Shown here piece after piece: positions 38,437 to 47,564 of a stretch of DNA of 64,000 bases. The position numbers were made by a program, and so were the translations under genes. Position 1 is the first letter of the stretch, and every line of letters starts with the position of its first letter. The notes beneath the pieces are model-generated. The model ran no database searches, was not told the DNA's origin, and saw nothing but the letters and a program-made list of their open reading frames with translations. The DNA comes from Photobacterium piscicola. GTDB taxonomy: Bacteria; Pseudomonadota; Gammaproteobacteria; Enterobacterales; Vibrionaceae. The stretch covers positions 310,001 through 374,000 of the forward strand of contig NZ_FUZI01000002.1 of the NCBI RefSeq assembly GCF_900166965.1, in the 5' to 3' direction.

Positions 38437-41100
38437 TTACAGTGTTGTTACACGACTGAAACGTTTACCATTACCACTTACAGCGCGGATTTCAACTTTG
38501 CCAGTCACACTTGGTTGTGCTTTCGCATCATAAGTGTTCCATGTTTTACCTGCATCCGTTGAGTACTGTAGTGTCAGACCTGGCATGCTTACGTTCATCG
38601 CAAGTTTACCGTTTTCAATCTTAGCGCCAGGTACTGGTACGCGGTATTGAATACCCGCAGCATCAAGTTTCGCAAGTTCACGTTGACCTAATACGTTAGC
38701 AAAACGCTGCCATTCATTATGAAGTGCTTTCTTGTTTACATGGTTAGAATCTTGAGAATATTCAACACCTACTTGGTATTCATTTTCCCACTCACCTTTA
38801 TGCCATGCTCGTTCAGCAGCAGCTAATACACGAGGGAACACCATGTATTCATACTGCTTATCGTTACCTACTGTCTCACTCCAAAGCTGAGCAGAAAGAC
38901 CATGGAAACCTTTTGATTTCACAGTACCTTTACTTGTAAAGCCATTGCCATCACGGTCAAGTGATGTTTCAGCATTTTGTGGTAAGTTCTCTGGCGCAAA
39001 ACCAAACATCTTACGAGTATCTGTTGCACGTGTTGCCCAGTAGTAGCCACGCTCTGATGGATCTACTTCATATGGCATATCCATGTAAACATAATCAGGG
39101 TTTGATACTACAACATCGTAGCCTTTATCAGCCCACTCATAAGCTGATGCACCGCCGCCCCAGTACAGAACGTCCCAGAAGTTTACACGTACATTATCAG
39201 TACCAAATGCTTTTGAATCTTTTGAATACTTCAAGCCATCTTGCCATGCTTGGAAGTTTTCAATGCCCTTACCATTAACGACTTCACTGATTTTCTCAGC
39301 AAAATGACTTGGTAGGTGATCATAATCAGCCACAACACCTTCTGCGATCAATTTCTGACAGATTGGTGATTTCTGGTATGGCTTATTTTGCTTAGATTGG
39401 TCAATAGAACCCGTCCAAGCTGTTTGCTCTGCAGCATTAATATCTTGGAAGCCTGCGTTTAACTTAATGTTTTTCGCTTCATCGCCACCGAAGTGCCATG
39501 TATTTAGCGGCATACCCGCTTCTTTATGCATAGCTTGAAGTTCAGAAATAACTTTATCTACAAACTTTACAGAAGAATCCATACATGGGTTGATGAAACT
39601 ACGCTTATCGTAGAACTGTACGGTGGTTACGTTTGACGTATCTTGTGGATCCATCAAACGGTATTCGTTCGCTTCATCCATCTTGCCTTCAGCAGCAAGA
39701 CGTTTATAACGCGCTTCCATCGCAACCACGGCTGCACGTGCGTGTGCTGGCATATCGATTTCAGGGATCACTTCGATACCACGTGCTTTCGCGTATTTTA
39801 GAATATCTAAGTAGTCTTGCTTACTGTAGTAACCAGAGCCATCGGTATCTGACGTTGGGCCTGAACCTAATTGAGGTAACAGACATGTTGTTTCAGATAG
39901 ATCATGACAACGCTTACTACCAATGTCAGTCAGTTCTGGTAAACCAGGAATCTCTACACGCCAACCTTCATCATCAGATAGGTGGAAGTGGAATTTGTTC
40001 ATCTTGTACGCAGCCATTTGGTCTAACGTACGCAGAATAACGTCTTTTGAGTGGAAGTTACGACCCACATCAACCATCACGCCACGGTAATCAAAACGTG
40101 GAGCATCAGTAACTTCTAATGTAGGAATACTATTTTTAGCACCTGTGCTCATTAGAGAGATCAGTGACTGTACGCCATAGAATGCACCTTGGTCATCAAA
40201 ACCAATAATAGTTGCACCTGTAGGAGTTACATCCAATGTGTAAGCGCCAGCGATTTGCTGATCTTTAGCAAATGAACCCGGTAGACGACTTACTTTTACT
40301 GGGTATTGACCTTTAGTATTAACACCCAGTACGTCAAGACGCTCATTCACCGCAGCCATCATGTCAGCTGGCAATGTGAAGTTAGCAATTTTAATACCGT
40401 TTGCTAATGAAACAGTGTTGCCTGTTAGCTTGGTACTTAATGGCGTGGGAACAATGGTTGCAGCCACTTCTGTCGTAGCTAACACATTGATATCTTGGTT
40501 TTTATTAAAACGTGTTTCAGCGGTTGCAAGCACGTTATTATCGGCTTTAACACGCTTGAATTGGTCACCTTTAAGTGGCACCAAGTAATCACCTGGATCT
40601 GCTGAATCTGTACTCTTAATTGTTTGTGGCGCAGCATCACCTGATGTTACGTATGCACGAGGCATGTAGTCATTTTCGAAAAGTGTCCAGTATTCGCCAA
40701 TGTAAGGAATAACAACCTTCTCACCTTCAGCAAAACCATCAAACTTGTCTGTTGGCTCTAACGTATGAAGGTCACCTGTTACGTGTGTAACTTTAAATTG
40801 GTCGTTTTGAACTTCAAGAATTTGGCGAATGCTGCTGAAATAAATTTTCCAGTCAGTCCCCGTTACTGCTGGGCCATTATTTTCCAGCGTTAAATTAATT
40901 AGATCACAAGATGCCCATTCTGCGCCTAGCGTCTTACACTGTAGGCCTTCTTCTGCACCGTGTTGAGTAACAATTTCATAAGTAACATCAAGGTTATTAG
41001 CTAAATTTTTAACAACCTTCTCATCATCATTTCCTTGAGTTGCACAACCAGTTACTGCTAGTGCAATGAAAGATGCTAACGCTGTAAGTTTAATAGTCAT
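38437..41100 (-). CDS. Chitobiase, GH20 beta-N-acetylhexosaminidase lipoprotein
   Basis: This 887-residue enzyme hydrolyses chitobiose to GlcNAc. A lipoprotein signal ends in the lipobox VTGC with lipidated Cys19, pointing to the outer membrane. Domains in order are an N-terminal carbohydrate-binding chitobiase domain (residues about 30-185), a GH20b domain (about 215-335), the GH20 barrel with DVGRNFHSKDVILRTLDQMA and HFHLSDDEGWR, and a C-terminal Ig-like domain (about 805-887). The catalytic pair is Asp540-Glu541 in HFGGDEAKN. It lies 175 bases downstream of nagE on the same strand, so hydrolysis and GlcNAc uptake are linked. ChiS or NagC regulation is likely by analogy. Confidence 0.95.
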   Translation of the reverse strand: MTIKLTALASFIALAVTGCATQGNDDEKVVKNLANNLDVTYEIVTQHGAEEGLQCKTLGAEWASCDLINLTLENNGPAVTGTDWKIYFSSIRQILEVQNDQFKVTHVTGDLHTLEPTDKFDGFAEGEKVVIPYIGEYWTLFENDYMPRAYVTSGDAAPQTIKSTDSADPGDYLVPLKGDQFKRVKADNNVLATAETRFNKNQDINVLATTEVAATIVPTPLSTKLTGNTVSLANGIKIANFTLPADMMAAVNERLDVLGVNTKGQYPVKVSRLPGSFAKDQQIAGAYTLDVTPTGATIIGFDDQGAFYGVQSLISLMSTGAKNSIPTLEVTDAPRFDYRGVMVDVGRNFHSKDVILRTLDQMAAYKMNKFHFHLSDDEGWRVEIPGLPELTDIGSKRCHDLSETTCLLPQLGSGPTSDTDGSGYYSKQDYLDILKYAKARGIEVIPEIDMPAHARAAVVAMEARYKRLAAEGKMDEANEYRLMDPQDTSNVTTVQFYDKRSFINPCMDSSVKFVDKVISELQAMHKEAGMPLNTWHFGGDEAKNIKLNAGFQDINAAEQTAWTGSIDQSKQNKPYQKSPICQKLIAEGVVADYDHLPSHFAEKISEVVNGKGIENFQAWQDGLKYSKDSKAFGTDNVRVNFWDVLYWGGGASAYEWADKGYDVVVSNPDYVYMDMPYEVDPSERGYYWATRATDTRKMFGFAPENLPQNAETSLDRDGNGFTSKGTVKSKGFHGLSAQLWSETVGNDKQYEYMVFPRVLAAAERAWHKGEWENEYQVGVEYSQDSNHVNKKALHNEWQRFANVLGQRELAKLDAAGIQYRVPVPGAKIENGKLAMNVSMPGLTLQYSTDAGKTWNTYDAKAQPSVTGKVEIRAVSGNGKRFSRVTTL

Positions 41101-41275
41101 GAAATATTCCTTTCTCCCGATATCCCTTAAAATGAAGGGAAAATCTATATAGAGCCCAAAAGTTGGGTACTCAAAATGCCGATCTTGATATCTTACAATT
41201 AAAATATCAGGACCGGTCTAATTAAAAGTGTTGCGGTATTTCGTGTGTCGCCTAATTACTTAAGAATTTAAATAA

Positions 41276-42748
41276 TTATGGAAGTTTTACTGCTGATAGA
41301 TCTTCTGATGCTGGAATCTTTTTCATTTCGCCAGCAACGATTTCAGCTAGAGGGCCAAGGATAACTTGTAGGTTGTTTGAACCTAGTTTAACCACACCCA
41401 TTGCACCTAGTGCTTTTAATGTTTTTTCATCAGCTAGGCTACTGTCTTTTAGTGTAAGACGTAGACGAGTGATACAAGCATCAATGTTTTCTAGGTTACC
41501 GTGACCACCAAGCGCTTTTAAGTATTGCTTAGCTAACTCACCAGTTTCAGTTGAACCTTTTACTGATGATTTGTCATCTGCTTCGTCATCTTCACGGCCT
41601 GGCGTTTTAAGATTAAACTTAATAATCGCAAAGCGGAAGATTCCATAGTAAATACCGAAGAATGCAATACCTTGAAGAATCAACATGTACCAGTTAACTG
41701 CTAATGGGTTACGTGCTGACAATACCATGTCGACAAGACCTGCAGAGAAACCGAAACCAGACATCCAGTGCATTGATGCTGCAATATATACAGAGATACC
41801 TGCTAATGCTGCGTGGATAACATAAAGTGGTGGTGCAAGGAACATGAATGCAAATTCTAGTGGCTCAGTAACACCAGTGAAGAATGATGCAAAACCAGCA
41901 GCAATTAATAATGAAGCTGTACGCTCTTTATTCTTAAGCTTCGCTGTGTGGTACATCGCTAATGCTGCACCAGGTAGACCAAACATCATTACTGGGTAGA
42001 AACCCGCTTGATACATACCAGTTACACCTGGAACACCTTGACCACTTAAGAAGTTAGGAATGTCGTTAATACCAGCAACATCAAACCAGAATACTGAGTT
42101 CAGTGCGTGGTGAAGACCAACAGGAATCAATAGACGGTTAAAGAATGCATAGATACCAGCACCTGCTGCACCCATACCTTGGATACTTTCACCAAAGCTA
42201 ACAAGACCGTTGTAAACTAGTGGCCATACGAACAGTAATACTGCTGCGATAGCGATACCAGCAACGGATGTTAGAATTGGAATTAAACGCTTACCACTGA
42301 AGAATGATAATGTTTTATGCAATTCAACGTTAGAGTAACGGTTATAGATTTCTGCAGAAACGATACCAACCAAGATACCAACAAATTGGTTATTAATCTT
42401 AGCAAAAGCGGCTGGAACAGCACTTGCGTCGATACCTTGGATCATTGCAACTGATCCTGGTGATAGCAACGTAGTTACAACAGTGTAACCAACGAAACCA
42501 GCTAGTGCAGCTGCACCGTCTTTATCTTTTGACATGCCGTATGCAACACCAATTGCAAACAATACTGACATGTTATCGATAATTGAAGAGCCCGCTTTAA
42601 TTAGGAACGCAGCAATTGCTGAGTTTGCACCCCAACCAGATGGATCAACCCAATAGCCAATACCCATTAAAATTGCCGCTGCAGGAAGTACTGCAACTGG
42701 CACCATTAGTGCTTTACCTACTTTTTGAAAATATCCAAGAATATTCAC
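41276..42748 (-). CDS. nagE: PTS N-acetylglucosamine transporter IIBC
   Basis: NagE imports GlcNAc with phosphorylation to GlcNAc-6-P. The 490 residues contain an EIIC membrane domain (about 1-370, ten or so helices, beginning ILGYFQKVGKALMVPVAVLP) and a C-terminal EIIB domain with the phosphorylated Cys425 in ENIDACITRLRLTLKD. There is no EIIA domain, unlike the longer E. coli NagE, so it must use a separate EIIA such as Crr. This domain set is usual for vibrios. It diverges from nagB across a 257-base spacer containing NagC-like sites. Confidence 0.95.
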   Translation of the reverse strand: MNILGYFQKVGKALMVPVAVLPAAAILMGIGYWVDPSGWGANSAIAAFLIKAGSSIIDNMSVLFAIGVAYGMSKDKDGAAALAGFVGYTVVTTLLSPGSVAMIQGIDASAVPAAFAKINNQFVGILVGIVSAEIYNRYSNVELHKTLSFFSGKRLIPILTSVAGIAIAAVLLFVWPLVYNGLVSFGESIQGMGAAGAGIYAFFNRLLIPVGLHHALNSVFWFDVAGINDIPNFLSGQGVPGVTGMYQAGFYPVMMFGLPGAALAMYHTAKLKNKERTASLLIAAGFASFFTGVTEPLEFAFMFLAPPLYVIHAALAGISVYIAASMHWMSGFGFSAGLVDMVLSARNPLAVNWYMLILQGIAFFGIYYGIFRFAIIKFNLKTPGREDDEADDKSSVKGSTETGELAKQYLKALGGHGNLENIDACITRLRLTLKDSSLADEKTLKALGAMGVVKLGSNNLQVILGPLAEIVAGEMKKIPASEDLSAVKLP

Positions 42749-42831
42749 CCTTAGTTCCCCCTATGGTTTTCTTAGATGCGATAGTGATAGCTTTTTTTTG
42801 CCATCTCTTTTTTGTCCTTTGCAGTTTATGA

Positions 42832-42858
42832 ATTTTATTTCGCTCCGCAAATTAAAAC
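42832..42858. promoter_or_regulatory. NagC-like operator near nagE
   Basis: ATTTTATTTCGCTCC followed by GCAAATTAAAAC is an imperfect AT-rich inverted repeat around a TTTCG-CTC-CGCAAA centre. It resembles NagC sites of nagE/nagB in enterics as I recall them. It lies about 85 bases before the nagE start. Confidence 0.55.
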
Positions 42859-42928
42859 ATCATCATTTGTGATCTTAATCACCGACCGAAGACAGAACTG
42901 AGTGATTTTGCTAGCTCGATCATAAAAC

Positions 42929-42950
42929 TTATTTTATCATTCGAAACAAA
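42929..42950. promoter_or_regulatory. Second NagC-like operator near nagB
   Basis: TTATTTTATCATTCGAAAC continuing to 42950 has the TTATTTT arm and TTCGAAA core seen in NagC sites. Its centre is about 95 bases from the first site, which would suit NagC loop formation. Confidence 0.4.
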
Positions 42951-43005
42951 GGCGCTATGCCGCTAAGATTTTTCCTGTTTTAACTATCTTCAACGAGGTG
43001 TCAAC

Positions 43006-43806
43006 GTGAGACTAATCCCGCTTAATAACGCTAAAGATGTTGGTTTATGGTCTGCTCGCTACATTGCAGATCGCATTAATAAGTTCCAACCAACAGCTGA
43101 GCGTCCATTTGTGCTAGGTCTACCTACAGGTGGTACACCACTTCCGACATACCAGCGTTTGATTGAATTATACCAAGCTGGCGAAGTAAGCTTTAAAAAC
43201 GTCGTGACATTCAACATGGATGAATATGTTGGTATGGCGGCTGATCACCCTGAATCATACCGTAACTTCATGTATAACAACTTCTTTAGCCATGTTGATA
43301 TGCAAGAGCAAAACATCAACTTACTTGATGGTAATGCCGCAGATCACGAAGCTGAATGTCAACGTTACGAAGACAAAATCAAAACTTACGGCCGCATCAA
43401 TTTATTCATGGGTGGCGTGGGTAACGACGGTCATATCGCATTCAACGAACCTGCATCATCACTCGCTTCTCGTACTCGTATCAAAACGCTTACGCACGAA
43501 ACTCGTATTGCAAACTCTCGTTTCTTTGATGGTGATATCAACCAAGTTCCTAAATATTCATTAACTATTGGTGTGGGTACACTACTAGATTCTGAAGAAG
43601 TAATGATTCTGATCACAGGTCACAACAAGGCACAAGCACTTGAAGCCGCTGTTGAAGGTTGTGTAAACCACCTATGGACTGTATCTGCACTACAGCTTCA
43701 CCCTAAATCAATGATCATTTGTGATGAGCCATCAACTCAAGAACTTAAAGTGAAAACAGTTAAGTACTTCCAAGAGTTAGAAGCTGAAAACCTGACACAC
43801 ATCTAA
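43006..43806 (+). CDS. nagB: Glucosamine-6-phosphate deaminase
   Basis: NagB converts glucosamine-6-P to fructose-6-P and ammonia. The 266 residues match E. coli in length: [20 protein letters not shown] near 35-54, [20 protein letters not shown] near 69-88 with the catalytic Asp, and [23 protein letters not shown] near 135-157 with Asp141 and His143. The start is GTG at 43006 with GAGGTG five bases before. A terminator follows, and nagA, which usually follows nagB in enterics, is absent. It diverges from nagE. Confidence 0.97.
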   Translation: MRLIPLNNAKDVGLWSARYIADRINKFQPTAERPFVLGLPTGGTPLPTYQRLIELYQAGEVSFKNVVTFNMDEYVGMAADHPESYRNFMYNNFFSHVDMQEQNINLLDGNAADHEAECQRYEDKIKTYGRINLFMGGVGNDGHIAFNEPASSLASRTRIKTLTHETRIANSRFFDGDINQVPKYSLTIGVGTLLDSEEVMILITGHNKAQALEAAVEGCVNHLWTVSALQLHPKSMIICDEPSTQELKVKTVKYFQELEAENLTHI

Positions 43807-43871
43807 TCTAGAACCGTGTCATTTTTAGGTACGAAATAATATTTATTGTTTATCGTCACCGAACATTGAAT

Positions 43872-43898
43872 AAACGCCGCCACCCTGACGGCGTTTTA
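43872..43898 (+). terminator. Terminator of nagB
   Basis: AAACGCCG (43872-43879) pairs with CGGCGTTT (43889-43896) and is followed by T residues. It separates nagB from nagC. Confidence 0.85.
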
Positions 43899-44101
43899 CT
43901 TTCCTCATTGAAATTAAACACAAAAAAGAATAATTGTGACTATTAACAATACAGTTATGGTTTACAATTCGCTTGTTAGCGATATATCCCTTCTCTATAG
44001 CTCGTTTTTCGTATTTTAGTGACCAATGCCACAGCCCAAGCAAGCATCAACAACGATTTCTTTATTTTTACTCATAAGAAAGTATATTAGTGTGTTAATT
44101 A

Positions 44102-44175
44102 ATGTATTGAAAAATGCAATACATCAAACAATTCGACACTAATAATCATCAAAATTAATTAAATCCGTGTCGAAT
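44102..44175. promoter_or_regulatory. Two inverted repeats upstream of nagC
   Basis: ATGTATTG (44102-44109) pairs with CAATACAT (44117-44124). ATTCGACAC (44131-44139) pairs with GTGTCGAAT (44167-44175), centres 36 bases apart. They lie 98-171 bases before the nagC ATG and may be operators for autoregulation or another regulator. Confidence 0.45.
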
Positions 44176-44272
44176 AATAGGTAGCGCTTTGATAAAGACG
44201 ATAACGATAACTCATCATCATAATCATCTTCAGGCGATAATTATTAACGCTAATTACGAGCAGAACTAAATT

Positions 44273-45487
44273 ATGACAGGCGGACAAATTGGTAATGTTG
44301 ATCTGGTCAAGCAGCTAAATAGTGCTGCGGTATACCGACTTATCGACTTGCAGGGCCCCATATCTCGCATTCAGGTCGCTGATATTAGTCACCTCGCGCC
44401 TGCAAGTGTCACTAAAATCACCCGTCAGTTACTGGAGCGTGGCTTAATAAAAGAAGTCGCTCAACAGGCTTCAACGGGAGGTAGAAGAGCTATCTCACTG
44501 ACAACTGAATCAGTGAACTTTCACTCTATCGCTGTACGCATTGGCCGCAACAATATTGAAATAACCCTTTATGACCTCAGCGGTAAACATATTACTGGTG
44601 CGGCCTACCCATTTTTATATTCAGACCAAGATGTATTAGCCGAAGGCCTCATCAAATATATTCAAGAATTTATTGATAATAATCAGAATGTAATGAAAGA
44701 ATTAGTGGCATTTGGCATTATTCTTCCAGGGCTTGTGAACCCAGAAACCGGCACAGTTACTTACATGCCAAATATTAACGTTCACGACTTTGAACTTGCA
44801 CATATTCTACAAAAAACATTCAATATTATTACCTTTGTCGGTAATGATGTTAGAGGCTTAGCACTGGCAGAGCATTTCTTTGGTGCCAGCCGTGATTGTA
44901 AAGACTCCATCTTAGTTAGCATGCATAACGGTACAGGGGCTGGCATTATCGTTAATGGCCAAGTCTTCCTCGGCCAAAACCGTAATGTCGGTGAAATTGG
45001 TCACATTCAAATTGATCCTTTAGGTGATAAATGCCAATGCGGTAATTTTGGCTGCTTAGAAACGGTAGCCTCTGATCCTGCGGTCATTATGCATGTCAAA
45101 AACCTACTCAGCCAAGGCTACCCAAGTAGTTTACAAGACTTGGAAGAGGTCACTATGCCTGCCATTTGTGACGCGGCTAACAATGGTGATGAACTGGCCA
45201 TTCAAGCATTACTGAAAGTCGGTCACCATCTTGGTAAAGCTTTAGCAATGACGATTAATTTATTCAACCCGCAAAAGATTATTCTGGCGGGTAATATTAC
45301 TCAAGCCCAAGCTATTGTATTACCTGCAATACGTCGTTGTGTGGAAAACCAATCATTATCTGCTTTTAATCATGATTTGCCGATTGTCGCGTCAGAGTTA
45401 TATAACCAACCGACCATAGGTGCTTTCTCTATGATTAAACGCGCCATGCTTAATGGTGTACTGCTACAACGCTTACTCGAAGATTAA
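44273..45487 (+). CDS. nagC: N-acetylglucosamine repressor NagC (ROK family)
   Basis: NagC represses GlcNAc genes and is released by GlcNAc-6-P. The 404 residues start with GGQIGNVDLVKQLNSAAVYR, then the helix-turn-helix ISHLAPASVTKITRQLLERG near 40-59, very close to E. coli NagC. The ROK domain has GTGAGIIVNG near 220, the sugar-binding VGEIGHIQIDPLG, and the zinc motif CQCGNFGCLET near 257-267. The C-terminal MLNGVLLQRLLED is also typical. It is monocistronic here. It probably controls nagE and nagB through the sites at 42832-42950. Confidence 0.96.
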   Translation: MTGGQIGNVDLVKQLNSAAVYRLIDLQGPISRIQVADISHLAPASVTKITRQLLERGLIKEVAQQASTGGRRAISLTTESVNFHSIAVRIGRNNIEITLYDLSGKHITGAAYPFLYSDQDVLAEGLIKYIQEFIDNNQNVMKELVAFGIILPGLVNPETGTVTYMPNINVHDFELAHILQKTFNIITFVGNDVRGLALAEHFFGASRDCKDSILVSMHNGTGAGIIVNGQVFLGQNRNVGEIGHIQIDPLGDKCQCGNFGCLETVASDPAVIMHVKNLLSQGYPSSLQDLEEVTMPAICDAANNGDELAIQALLKVGHHLGKALAMTINLFNPQKIILAGNITQAQAIVLPAIRRCVENQSLSAFNHDLPIVASELYNQPTIGAFSMIKRAMLNGVLLQRLLED

Positions 45488-45550
45488 GTCACCACGATCT
45501 CCATTCATAAGAGCGAATAACTATCGTTCTTATCAAACCACCATTACAAA

Positions 45551-45588
45551 AAAGGGGGATTAATCTCAAATGATTAATCCCCCTAATG
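45551..45588. terminator. Hairpin downstream of nagC
   Basis: AGGGGGATTAATC (45553-45565) and GATTAATCCCCCT (45572-45584) form a 13-bp stem. On plus the following tract AATGCTATTATTG is only weakly U-rich; on minus a TTTTTT run follows. It probably still ends nagC. Confidence 0.65.
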
Positions 45589-45645
45589 CTATTATTGTTA
45601 CCAATTATATTTCCGCACACTACTTGCAAGGATGTAGTCTAAGAT

Positions 45646-47241
45646 ATGGAGCTACTGTATATTAGCGCGGCTTTTCTAGCCGGTTTTATTGCCCTTCGTT
45701 GTAAATTACCCCCTTTAGTTGGCTTTTTAGTCGCTGGCTTTACGCTTAATAGTTTTGGTTTTCAACCGACACCAGCACTGACAACGTTAGCCGATCTTGG
45801 CGTGACATTATTGTTATTTACCATTGGCTTAAAACTTGACATAAAAACTTTACTTAACAAAGAAGTATGGGGCGGCGCAACCATACACAATCTATTATCT
45901 ACCGCCTTGTTTACGCTATTTCTGTTAGTGCTAAAACAATTAGGACTAACAATGTTTGCCGAAATGGCACTCAGTCAATTAGTACTGATTGGCTTTGCAT
46001 TATCATTTTCTAGTACTGTTTTTGCCGTCAAACTGCTACAAGACAAAGGAGAATTAAACGCTAAATATGGTACCGTCGCGATTGGTATCCTGGTTATGCA
46101 GGATATTTTTGCAGTACTCTTTCTCACTATATCCAGCGGTAAAATCCCAGATATTACTGCACTTGGTTTGTTTGCCCTGCCTTTACTACGTCCATTGTTA
46201 TATCGCATCCTCGATAAAGCTGGACACGGTGAAATATTAGTCTTGTATGCGGTTATACTTGCACTGGTTGCAGGTGCAGGTTTATTTGAAATTGTCGGGA
46301 TGAAACCAGACTTAGGTGCCTTGATATTAGGCATGCTAATGGCTGGTCATCCTAAAGCATCAGAGATGGCTAAATCATTGTTTAATTTTAAAGAACTCCT
46401 CTTGGTATGCTTCTTTTTAAACATTGGTCTCGCAGAATCCCCTACCGTCAATGGTATGTTAATGGCACTGGTACTAATGCTGCTATTACCACTAAAAGGC
46501 ATTCTTTATTACGCCGTATTCCATTTATGTCGCTATCGTGTACGAACCTCAATGTTAGCCACGTTAACCTTATTTAATTACAGTGAATTTGGCCTTATTG
46601 TGGGTGGTGTCGCCTATAAAATGGGGTTATTACCGGGTACATTTTTAGTGGCCATGGCTATCGCCGTCTCCTTATCATTTCTACTCGCTGCACCACTGAA
46701 CAGTATGAGTCATAAACTCTATACTGAAGCGGCTAAGCGACTAAAAGAATTTGATCCTGATCGATTAAATTGTAATGACAAACTGATTGATTTAGGAAAT
46801 GCCAGTATTCTTATTCTAGGCATGGGACGTATCGGTTCAGGCGCCTATGACGAGTTAGAAAGTCGGTATGGTCAACAGATTATTGGGGTTGAGACTCGTC
46901 AAGAATCAGTAGAGTTACATCGCCAGCAACAGCGTAATGTCATTCATGGTGATGCCACCGACCCTGATTTTTGGGAACGGGTTATCAAAAATCATCACAT
47001 TGAGCTTATTTTATTAGCGATGCCAAATGGCACCGCCAACATTTACGCTTTAGATCAGCTTAAAAGCCGCCATTTCCAAGGGAAAATAGCTGCTATAGCT
47101 AAATACAGTGATGAAGAGACCCAATTACATCAGCAAGGTATTGATGCAGCCTTTAATATTTACAGCGAAGCAGGTAGCGGTTTTGCGCGTGATGTCTGTG
47201 ACCACCTTCAACCTCAGATATCCCCTCTCAAAACGTCCTAA
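45646..47241 (+). CDS. CPA2-type cation:proton antiporter with TrkA-N domain
   Basis: This 531-residue inner-membrane protein has an N-terminal Na+/H+-exchanger domain of about twelve helices (residues 1-355), starting ISAAFLAGFIALRCKLPPLVG. It contains LADLGVTLLLFTIGLKLD near 48-65 and the discontinuous-helix region GILVMQDIFAVLFLT near 147-161 with the Asp. A C-terminal TrkA-N Rossmann domain starts near residue 386 (ILILGMGRIGSGAYDEL) and runs to about 515 with VIHGDATDPDFWERV. It resembles KefB/YbaL antiporters, which export K+; the ion here is unproven. It lies between nagC and asnB with its own terminator, so it is a single unit. Confidence 0.88.
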   Translation: MELLYISAAFLAGFIALRCKLPPLVGFLVAGFTLNSFGFQPTPALTTLADLGVTLLLFTIGLKLDIKTLLNKEVWGGATIHNLLSTALFTLFLLVLKQLGLTMFAEMALSQLVLIGFALSFSSTVFAVKLLQDKGELNAKYGTVAIGILVMQDIFAVLFLTISSGKIPDITALGLFALPLLRPLLYRILDKAGHGEILVLYAVILALVAGAGLFEIVGMKPDLGALILGMLMAGHPKASEMAKSLFNFKELLLVCFFLNIGLAESPTVNGMLMALVLMLLLPLKGILYYAVFHLCRYRVRTSMLATLTLFNYSEFGLIVGGVAYKMGLLPGTFLVAMAIAVSLSFLLAAPLNSMSHKLYTEAAKRLKEFDPDRLNCNDKLIDLGNASILILGMGRIGSGAYDELESRYGQQIIGVETRQESVELHRQQQRNVIHGDATDPDFWERVIKNHHIELILLAMPNGTANIYALDQLKSRHFQGKIAAIAKYSDEETQLHQQGIDAAFNIYSEAGSGFARDVCDHLQPQISPLKTS

Positions 47242-47280
47242 GTTGCGCTTCAAAAGTTAGATATTTCGCAATGAAAAATA

Positions 47281-47310
47281 AACAATGGCGCCACCATTGT
47301 TTATTTTTTT
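47281..47310 (+). terminator. Terminator of antiporter gene
   Basis: AACAATGG (47281-47288) pairs with CCATTGTT (47294-47301) and is followed by TATTTTTTT. Confidence 0.88.
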
Positions 47311-47326
47311 AATTAAAAAACTACCG

Positions 47327-47374
47327 TTAAATAGATAATATTCAGAAAAAGCCATTTTAAATAGATAATATTCA
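47327..47374. repeat. 18-bp direct repeat upstream of asnB
   Basis: TTAAATAGATAATATTCA occurs exactly at 47327-47344 and 47357-47374, a 30-bp period equal to about three helical turns. It lies about 190 bases before the asnB start and may bind a regulator or be a duplication. Confidence 0.85.
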
Positions 47375-47564
47375 CCACCAGCGCTTTAATTAAATATAAT
47401 TACAATAATTGGTTGTAATTTATTAACGAATACGTGATTTTAACAATCAACGAGAAAAGAGATGTGGCATCAACATCAATTATCATAATGATAACTTATT
47501 AGCTACATGATACATTTCCATTAATTATGGATAATAAAAATAAAACGTTTGGAGTAGTATTATT

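Larger units (their letters stand above)
43807..44272. other. nagB-nagC spacer
   Basis: This 466-base spacer contains the nagB terminator and then an AT-rich regulatory region with two strong inverted repeats (44102-44124 and 44131-44175, listed separately). A minus-strand frame at 43843-44043 runs through the terminator and has no recognisable product. Confidence 0.55.
47242..47564. other. Antiporter-asnB spacer
   Basis: This 323-base spacer contains the antiporter terminator, an 18-bp direct repeat with 30-bp period (47327-47374), and the asnB leader. No gene is seen. Confidence 0.55.

Noticed and set aside
43843..44043. Minus-strand frame of 66 codons after nagB
   Set aside because: It crosses the nagB terminator hairpin, has no ribosome site and no recognisable product.
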